Shown piece by piece: positions 1 through 6,600 of a stretch of 6,712 nt of DNA (position 1 is the stretch's first letter; each line of letters opens with the position of its first letter). Source of the DNA: Treponema sp. (lineage in GTDB: Bacteria > Spirochaetota > Spirochaetia > Treponematales > Treponemataceae); the NCBI GenBank assembly GCA_031290005.1, contig JAITOJ010000035.1:1-6712 (forward strand), in the 5' to 3' direction. The position numbers and the translations under genes were made by a program. The notes under the pieces are model-generated. The model ran no database searches, had not been told where the DNA came from, and worked only from the letters and a program-made list of their open reading frames with translations.

Positions 1-1567
1 CCGCCTGACCGACCAGTCCCTGATACAATTCCGCCTGCTGAACCGGAGCCGCGGCCCCGCGGTACAGGCCCCCCGCGCCCAGGCGGACAAACTGCTCTAC
101 GCCGGCCTTGCCCGGAAAACCCTGGAAGCCCAGCCGAATCTTTCCTTGTTACAGGACACCGTAGTGGATATTGAGACCGGAAGCGCTGTCCCCGTTGCAC
201 AAGGCCGCCCCAATATAACCGCCCTCATCACCGAACGGGGCCGCAGGATCCCCGTCAAAGCGGCGGTGCTCACCACGGGAACCTTTTTGGGGGGGCGCGT
301 CTTTATCGGCGAATACGACGCCTCCTGGGGCAGGCTGGGGGAACCCGGCGCGTCCGGCCTGACCGCTGCCCTGGAACGGCTGGGCCTTCCCCTGGGCAGG
401 CTCAAAACCGGCACGCCCCCGCGGATTCTCAAAAAATCCATCGACTTTTCCCGGCTTGAAGTCCAGGAGGGGGACGAAAAAATCATTCCCTTTTCCTTTG
501 ACACCGGGTTCATCGACCGGCCCCAGATTCCTTGCTATCTGGTCTATACAAACGAAGAAACCCACCGGATTATCCGGGAAAACATCGGGCGCTCTCCCCT
601 GTACAGCGGCAAAATCAGCGGGGCCGGCCCCCGGTACTGTCCGTCTATCGAGGACAAGGTGATGCGCTTCCCCGACCGGGAGCGGCACCAGCTTTTTGTG
701 GAACCCGAGGGGCTTTCCACGGACGAGATGTACCTGAACGGTTTTTCCTCCTCACTGCCGGAGGAAGTGCAGGACCGGTTTTTGCGCACTCTGCCGGGGT
801 TTGAACACGCCATGGTGAGCCGCCCCGGTTACGCGGTGGAATACGACTACATTGATCCTACGACGCTCTGTCCCTCCCTGGAAACCAAGGCCGTGGCAGG
901 GCTGTTTACCGCGGGCCAAATCAACGGCACTTCGGGCTACGAGGAAGCGGCGGGTCAGGGGCTTGTGGCGGGCATCAACGCGGCGGGGTATGCCAAGTCT
1001 CTGGACAATACCGGCGGCGCGGCATCCTATGAGCCTTTGATTTTGGGCCGGGATAAGGCCTATATCGGAGTGCTGATTGACGACCTGGTGACCCTGGGGA
1101 CAAAGGAACCGTACCGCATGTTCACCGCCCGGGCGGAATACCGGCTCAAGCTCCGGCACGACACCGCCGACCGCCGTCTCTGCGAAAAGGGTTTCCGCGC
1201 GGGCCTTAAAACGCGGGCCCAGCTTGACCGGGTGCGGGAGAAAATCGCCCAGGAAGCAGAAGTCCTTGCCCTGCTGGCCAAAAATCCTGATGCGGAAAAT
1301 CCCGGATTTGCGCCGGACATTTGGGAAGCGGCTTGTATCGACAAGAAATACGAGCATTATATTGAAAAACAGAACCGCCGGGTGGACAAGCTCAAACGCA
1401 TGGAAAACGCCCGGATTCCCCCGGACTTTGACTATCGGGCCATTCCATCCCTGTCCGCCGAAAGCCGGCAAAAGCTGGAAAAAATCCGGCCCGTCACCCT
1501 GGGGCAGGCCAGCCGCATTTCGGGGATCCGCAGTTCGGACATTATGCTGCTCATGGTGTATTTGTAA
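1..1567 (+). CDS. mnmG: tRNA uridine-5-carboxymethylaminomethyl modification enzyme MnmG (GidA), 5'-truncated by the window
   Basis: With MnmE, this FAD- and NADH-dependent cytosolic enzyme adds the (carboxymethyl)aminomethyl group to C5 of wobble uridine 34 in several tRNAs. The frame is open from base 2, giving 521 residues to the TAA at 1565-1567. It begins just before the conserved IQFRLLN stretch (fragment residues 8-14), so about 70 N-terminal residues, including the FAD-binding glycine motif, lie outside the window. The first ATG-like start inside (near 146) is internal, not the real start. Both family signatures are present: GPRYCPSIEDKVMRF (209-223, with the conserved cysteine at 213) and a stretch beginning AGQINGTSGYEEAA (304-327). 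TLGTKEPYRMFTARAEYRL and the C-terminal GQASRISGIRSSD are also typical. The C-terminal helical region is about 40 residues shorter than in E. coli MnmG. No terminator is evident after the stop. Identification is certain; the organism-specific tRNA targets are inferred from the family. Confidence 0.98.
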   Translation, partial: RLTDQSLIQFRLLNRSRGPAVQAPRAQADKLLYAGLARKTLEAQPNLSLLQDTVVDIETGSAVPVAQGRPNITALITERGRRIPVKAAVLTTGTFLGGRVFIGEYDASWGRLGEPGASGLTAALERLGLPLGRLKTGTPPRILKKSIDFSRLEVQEGDEKIIPFSFDTGFIDRPQIPCYLVYTNEETHRIIRENIGRSPLYSGKISGAGPRYCPSIEDKVMRFPDRERHQLFVEPEGLSTDEMYLNGFSSSLPEEVQDRFLRTLPGFEHAMVSRPGYAVEYDYIDPTTLCPSLETKAVAGLFTAGQINGTSGYEEAAGQGLVAGINAAGYAKSLDNTGGAASYEPLILGRDKAYIGVLIDDLVTLGTKEPYRMFTARAEYRLKLRHDTADRRLCEKGFRAGLKTRAQLDRVREKIAQEAEVLALLAKNPDAENPGFAPDIWEAACIDKKYEHYIEKQNRRVDKLKRMENARIPPDFDYRAIPSLSAESRQKLEKIRPVTLGQASRISGIRSSDIMLLMVYL

Positions 1568-1605
1568 TTTCTCCTTATTTCACCGATTTTTAGCCATCCT
1601 TACTA

Positions 1606-1634
1606 TTGCTTTTTTTTAAAAACAGGTATATAAT
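1606..1634 (+). promoter_or_regulatory. Candidate sigma70-type promoter for the fatty acid ligase gene
   Basis: A perfect TATAAT -10 box lies at 1629-1634. A TTGCTT -35-like box (three of six consensus bases) lies at 1606-1611 with the ideal 17-base spacer. Transcription would start near 1641, leaving a leader of about 50 bases before the ATG at 1694. The spacer is strongly AT-rich (eight Ts at 1610-1617, then five As) in an otherwise GC-rich window, as expected of a promoter region. The -35 match is weak, so strength and sigma factor are inference. Confidence 0.62.
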
Positions 1635-1650
1635 ATTTAAATCTTACACT

Positions 1651-1682
1651 TTGACTAAAAATGTCATTTTGTGTTTTTGACA
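1651..1682. promoter_or_regulatory. TGAC/GTCA half-site cluster in the ligase leader (possible operator)
   Basis: TTGAC (1651-1655), TGTCA (1662-1666) and TTGACA (1677-1682) alternate in orientation, so the middle element forms an inverted repeat with either neighbour (spacers of 6-7 and 11 bases). They fall just after the predicted transcription start and before the ribosome binding site, where a repressor could act. The arms are only 4-5 bases and the region is AT-rich, so chance is a real alternative. I do not recognise a named regulator's site. Confidence 0.22.
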
Positions 1683-1687
1683 AGGAG
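1682..1687 (+). promoter_or_regulatory. Ribosome binding site that fixes the ligase start
   Basis: AAGGAG ends six bases before the ATG at 1694, an ideal Shine-Dalgarno arrangement. An in-frame ATG at 1661 would add 11 residues (MSFCVFDKEKH), but it has no such sequence upstream and its reading would run through this site. The 1694 start is therefore preferred. Confidence 0.85.
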
Positions 1688-1693
1688 AAACAT

Positions 1694-3601
1694 ATGGAAA
1701 AGACTTTACCTCGCATGTTGAGAGAGACGATGGAAAAGTATCCCGATATCGTTGCCCAGTATTCCCGCAATACCGCTGGCGTTTTTGTGGCAATTACCTT
1801 TAAAGAACTGATTAATATTGCCCAGGATTTCAGCGCAGGTCTGCTTGCCCAGGGCATCAAGCGAAATGACCACATCGGCCTGATTTCCGATAACCGCAAG
1901 GAGTGGTTTCAAATTGACCAGGGAATTATGGGCATCGGGGCCATCGACGTGCCCCGGGGCTGCGACGCTTCGGAGCGGGATTTGGCCTTTATTTTGTCCA
2001 GCGCAGAATGTAAGACCGTGGTGGCGGAAAATGCCGCCCAGGTGCAGAAAATCCTGGAACTCCGGGAATCCCTGCCCCTGCTGGAAACGCTCATCATGAT
2101 TGAGAATGCCGGTGAAGAAGAAACCGCTCTGGCAAAACAACATGCCGTGGAACTCCTGGACTTTGATAAAATCCTGGAAACAGGCAGGCGGTTTCAGCAA
2201 AAAAATCCCGGCGCAGTGGAAGCGGAGTGGAACAAGGGGACAGAGGACGACCTGGCGTGCATCATCTTTACTTCGGGAACCACCGGGGAACCCAAGGGAG
2301 TTATGCTGAGCCACAAAAACTTCCTGGCCCAGCTTGACGAATTAGATGAACGGATTTACTTGCGTCCCGGTGAAAAAGGTCTGCTGGTACTGCCCGTGTG
2401 GCATGTCTTTGAGCGGCTCTGCGAATATGTGATTACCTCTCAGGCTGCGGCGCTCTGCTATTCCAAACCGATTGGGTCGGTGCTGCTGCCGGACTTGCAA
2501 AAGCTGAATCCCCAACTCCTTCCGGCGGTTCCACGGGTGTTTGAGGCTATTTTTGACGTCGTGAACCGTACCATGCGTAAAACCGGCGGTGTGGTCTATA
2601 TATTGTTTAAATTTTTCGTTGCTGTGGCAAAACTGCACTCAGCAATTGACCGTACATTATTCAGAAAGACCGCCCGGTTCGGCAGGGACTTTATCGTCCT
2701 TATGTGGATTCTCCTGGTGATTCCCTGGCTCCTGCTCTATCCCCTGAAGCTGCTGGGGGGCGTTCTGGTGTTCAAGAAAATCCGCGCCAAGCTGGGCACC
2801 GGTTTCCGGGCGGGCGTTTCCGGAGGCGGTGCGCTTCCCCGGCAGATTGACGAGTTCTACTGGGCCATCGGGGTCAATGTTGTGGAGGGCTACGGCCTCA
2901 CCGAGACCGCCCCGGTCATCTCCGTGCGCCCCGTCGATGCGCCGGTCTTCGGCACCGTAGGAACCGCCATCCGGCACGTGCAGGCCCGGATTGTCTCCGA
3001 CAACGGCAAAGTCCTGCCCCCCGGCGTCAAGGGCGAAGTGCAGATTAAAGGCGACACAGTGATGAAAGGTTACTACAAACGGGACGACCTGACCCAGAAG
3101 GCCATCGACAGAGACGGCTGGTTTTCCACCGGCGACATCGGTATGCTTACGGTCAACAAGGAAATCGTGCTCCGGGGGCGCATGAAAGACACCATCGTCC
3201 TGCGGGGGGGCGAAAACGCGGAACCCCTGCCTATCGAGATGAAGCTCAATGAATCTCAATACATTAGCCAGTCCGTGGTAATCGGCCAGGATCAGCGCTC
3301 CCTGGGGGCGCTCATCGTGCCGGAAAAAGAGGAAGTGACCGGCTTTGCGGAAGCAAAGGGCATTGCTTTTTCTTCCTATGAGTCGCTTTTGAAGCATCAT
3401 GAGGTGCTCAAGCTGTTTGAACAGGAGATTCACGCTGCCGTGAACACCAAGAGCGGGTTCCGGCTGTTTGAGCGGATTGGCCCCTTCTGCCTGCTGCCCA
3501 ATCAGTTTGAGATTGGCCAAGAACTTTCCGCCAAGCAGGAAATTGCCCGGTTCAGGATTACCGAGATTTACCAGAAAGAAATCAAGGGGATGTTCAAGTA
3601 A
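1694..3601 (+). CDS. AMP-forming long-chain fatty acid ligase (acyl-CoA or acyl-ACP synthetase)
   Basis: This 635-residue adenylate-forming enzyme should activate a fatty acid with ATP to an acyl-AMP and pass the acyl group to CoA, or possibly to acyl carrier protein, at the inner face of the membrane. Family motifs appear in order: the P-loop IIFTSGTTGEPKG (190-202), YGLTETAP (400-407) in the adenylate pocket, WFSTGD (476-481) with the ribose-binding aspartate, and the hinge GRMKDTIVLRGGENAEP (495-511). Length fits the FAA1 group of long-chain ligases. Two hydrophobic stretches (about 300-312 and 333-360, the latter containing VLMWILLVIPWLLLYPL) lie between the P-loop and the YGLTE motif and suggest membrane association. 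The usual C-terminal catalytic lysine (TLKLRR-type motif) is not in its normal place: the sequence reads ELSAKQEIARF (610-620). The start at 1694 is chosen for its AAGGAG. The gene has its own promoter and a terminator 16 bases after its stop. GC content varies strongly along it. Acceptor and chain-length preference cannot be read from sequence alone. Confidence 0.93.
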   Translation: MEKTLPRMLRETMEKYPDIVAQYSRNTAGVFVAITFKELINIAQDFSAGLLAQGIKRNDHIGLISDNRKEWFQIDQGIMGIGAIDVPRGCDASERDLAFILSSAECKTVVAENAAQVQKILELRESLPLLETLIMIENAGEEETALAKQHAVELLDFDKILETGRRFQQKNPGAVEAEWNKGTEDDLACIIFTSGTTGEPKGVMLSHKNFLAQLDELDERIYLRPGEKGLLVLPVWHVFERLCEYVITSQAAALCYSKPIGSVLLPDLQKLNPQLLPAVPRVFEAIFDVVNRTMRKTGGVVYILFKFFVAVAKLHSAIDRTLFRKTARFGRDFIVLMWILLVIPWLLLYPLKLLGGVLVFKKIRAKLGTGFRAGVSGGGALPRQIDEFYWAIGVNVVEGYGLTETAPVISVRPVDAPVFGTVGTAIRHVQARIVSDNGKVLPPGVKGEVQIKGDTVMKGYYKRDDLTQKAIDRDGWFSTGDIGMLTVNKEIVLRGRMKDTIVLRGGENAEPLPIEMKLNESQYISQSVVIGQDQRSLGALIVPEKEEVTGFAEAKGIAFSSYESLLKHHEVLKLFEQEIHAAVNTKSGFRLFERIGPFCLLPNQFEIGQELSAKQEIARFRITEIYQKEIKGMFK

Positions 3602-3617
3602 GGAGCTATTCCCAAAC

Positions 3618-3654
3618 AAAAAAGGCTTGCCGGATTTCCCCGCGCAAGCCTTTT
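3618..3654. terminator. Bidirectional rho-independent terminator between the ligase gene and rpoC
   Basis: AAAAGGCTTGC (3620-3630) and GCAAGCCTTTT (3644-3654) form a perfect 11-base-pair stem around a 13-base loop; CGG (3631-3633) and CCG (3640-3642) can pair further inside the loop. On the plus strand the stem ends in TTTT followed by CTCT. On the minus strand the A-run at 3618-3623 becomes a six-U tail. It lies 16 bases past the ligase stop and 25 bases past the rpoC stop, so one hairpin can end both convergent transcripts. The U-tract favours the rpoC direction. Confidence 0.9.
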
Positions 3655-3679
3655 CTCTATCCCTCTATTAATCAGCTCA

Positions 3680-6600
3680 TCAGTTCCGTTCCACCTCTTC
3701 CGGCTCAAAGGACATGGAGTCCAGCTCCCGTTGCGCCTCAAGCTCCTTCTCCAGCCGCCGGCGTTCCAGAATATCGTTCATCTGTACGTCAAGGTCGGTG
3801 GCGGAGGAATCGTAGAGTTTCACGTTGCGGTAATAGCGGATACCCGTGCCCGCGGGAATCAGGTGGCCGATAATCACGTTTTCTTTCAGGCCCCGCAGTT
3901 CGTCGGTCACTCCGGCGATTGCCGCGTTGGTGAGCACCCGGGTGGTCTCCTGGAAGGAAGCCGCGGAGATGAAAGAATCGATGTTGAGCGCTGCCTTGGT
4001 AATCGCCTGAAACATAGGCCGGGCAATAGCTGGCTGGCCCCCTTCGGCAATCACCCGGTTGTTTTCCTCGTGGAACTTGTATTTGTCCACCTGCTGGGCA
4101 TAGATAAACGACGTGTCTCCCACGGCCATAATCTCCACCTTGCGGAGCATTTGCCGCACGATAATACCGATATGCTTGTCGTTAATGCTCACCCCCTGCA
4201 TCCGGTACACCTGCTGAATTTCGTCCATCAGGTAATTTTGCAGGGCGTTCTCGCCCAGCATTGCCAGAATGTCGTGGGGATTCGGCACGCCGTCGCACAG
4301 ATACTCTCCGGCTTCTACCGTGTCCCCATCGCGAACATACAGCCGCTTGGTCAGGGGAACCTGATGCTCAAACTCCTTGCCGTACTCGTCGTGCACCACC
4401 ACTACCCGCTTGCCCTTGGTAATCCCCTTGAACTGCACCACCCCGGTAATTTGGGCAAGCACCGTGGGAGTCTTGGGTTTCCGGGCCTCGAACAACTCCG
4501 AAACCCGGGGCAAACCGCCGGTAATATCGCTGGTCTTGGAAGTCTCTTTGAGCGTCCTGGCCAGAGTGGTTCCGGCATCAACCTTGCCGCCGTCGTCGAT
4601 ATTGATAATCGCGCCTGCGGGCAGATAGTAGCTTCCCCGCTCGTTCCCCGCCTCATCGGTAATGGAAATCCGGGGCTGCCGGGCATCCAGGTGCTGTTCG
4701 TTAATCCGCTTCTCCACCACCCCGGTTTCCTCGTTAATCTCCTCTGACATATTGGAACCCGCGATGATGTCCAGGAAGTGGGCGTAGCCGTCCACCTCGG
4801 CGATAATCGGCTCCGAATAAGGGTCAAAAGTGGCGATGGTGGTGTGGGCGGGAATCACGGCCCCCTCCGTCACCTTCAGCGACGAACCGTTCTGTATTTC
4901 GATTTTCTGTTCCGTACCGGTAATATAGAGCTTGCCGTCCCTCAGCGCCACAAACCCCGCCGTTTCCGCAGACGTAGTCTTGCCGCCGGCCTCAAATAAG
5001 GGCACGTCCTTCAAAACCCGGTTTCCATTTTCAACCAGGGGCTTGACTTTGGCATCCAGACTGTATTCCGCGAAAATCCGGGCAACGCTCATGGAACCCT
5101 TGCGGGTAAACAGCCACATTCCGTTACTCAGCACCACATGGGTTCCGGTGATACTCTTGGCGATGACCGGGTATTTCAGAATAATCCGGTTTTCCTCGCT
5201 GACTTTTGACGCCGTGCCACCCACGTGGAAAGTCCGCATGGTAAGCTGCGTTCCGGGCTGGCCGATGGACTGGGCCGCGATAATCCCCACGGCCTCGCCG
5301 ATTTCCACGATTTTGTTGTGCGCCAGATTCCTGCCGTAGCACTTGCAGCACACCCCGTGGCGGCTCTCGCAGGTGAGCACCGTCCGCATCCGCACGGTTT
5401 CAATCCCGGACTCGTCGATTTTTTGGGCCAGTTCATCGGTCATGTATTCGCTGGCTTCGCAGAGTACTTCCCCGGTAATGGGATGGACGATGCGCTCCAG
5501 GGTGAACCGCCCGGCAATCCGGTCTTTCAGGGGTTCGATAATCTCGTCCCCGTCCTTCACCGCGCTGTAGGCGATACCGTTGATGGTCCCGCAGTCGTCC
5601 TCGTTAATCACCACGTCCTGGGCAATATCCACCAGACGCCGGGTCAGATAGCCTGCCTCAGCGGTTTTGAGGGCCGTGTCGGACAAACCCTTCCGCGCCC
5701 CGTTGGTGGAGATGAAAAATTCGATAACCGACAGCCCCTCTTTGAAGTTGGCCCGGATAGGAAGCTCGATAATGTCCCCGCTGGGCTTGGCCATGAGCCC
5801 CCGCATACCCGCAAGCTGGCGGATTTGATTGCGGCTGCCCCGGGCGCCCGAGGTGGCCATCATATAAATCGTGTTGAACCCGTCCTTGTCCTTCTCCAGG
5901 TTCTTCATCATGATGGTGGTCAATTCTTCGTTGGTCTTTGACCAGATATCGCACACCCGGTTGTAGCGCTCGTCCTGGGTGATAATCCCCTGGCGGAACT
6001 GGTTCTGAATGGACTCCACGTCCTTGTTGGCCTTTTCAATCATCTCCGTCTTTTCCGGCGGCACGATGATGTCTTCCATGGAGATGGTGGCCCCGAAGAA
6101 CGTGGCGTAGCGGTAGCCCACGGACTTGATGGCGTCCAGCATCCGCACGGTCAGCCAGGATCCGTGGTCATGATAGACCTTTTCAATCAGCTTTTTGAGT
6201 TCCTTGTCCCCCAGCAAATCGTTCACAAAGTCGACCTCGGCGGGCATTTCTTGATTGAACCGGAGCCGCCCGGCGGTAGTGGCGATAACCGCCCCGTTAT
6301 AAGGCGCTTTTTTCACCGGCGCCTTGATTTCCGCCTGCCACTCTATGCTGTTGTTCTCTGTGGCCAGGAACACCTCGTTCTCGGAACTGAACCGCTTGCC
6401 GGTTCCCCGTGCGTTGGGTTTAATCTTGGTAAGATAGTAAATTCCCAGCACCATGTCTTGAGAAGGATACACAATGGTCTTGCCGTTGGCCGGGTCAAGC
6501 AGGTTCCGGGCGGAAAGCATCAGGTTCCAGCATTCCATCTGGGCCGCCTGGGTCAGCGGCACGTGCACCGCCATCTGGTCGCCGTCAAAGTCGGCGTTAA

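Noticed and set aside
752..1471. A 239-residue minus-strand open frame opposite mnmG
   Set aside because: The plus-strand frame carries both MnmG signatures throughout this stretch; the antisense product is not recognisable.
1568..1640. Possible terminator for mnmG around the eight-T run at 1610-1617
   Set aside because: I could not find a stable GC-rich stem immediately upstream of the T-run; it is better read as part of the ligase promoter region.
1661..1693. Upstream in-frame ATG as the ligase start, adding 11 residues
   Set aside because: It has no ribosome binding site, whereas the ATG at 1694 has AAGGAG at ideal spacing and begins a family-like MEKTLPRMLRE N-terminus.
3599..3605. TAAGGAG after the ligase stop, resembling a ribosome binding site for a further gene
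   Set aside because: No start codon or coding frame follows before the terminator hairpin and the rpoC end.
2657..3619. A 320-residue open frame on the minus strand, antisense to the ligase
   Set aside because: It overlaps the GC-rich ligase core, has no family motif, and would cross the terminator hairpin at its start. It is best explained as a shadow frame.
3731..4747. A 338-residue open frame on the plus strand, antisense to rpoC
   Set aside because: It lies wholly inside the conserved rpoC coding region, shows no recognisable domain, and is rich in H, P, G and L as expected of a mirror frame of a GC-rich gene.
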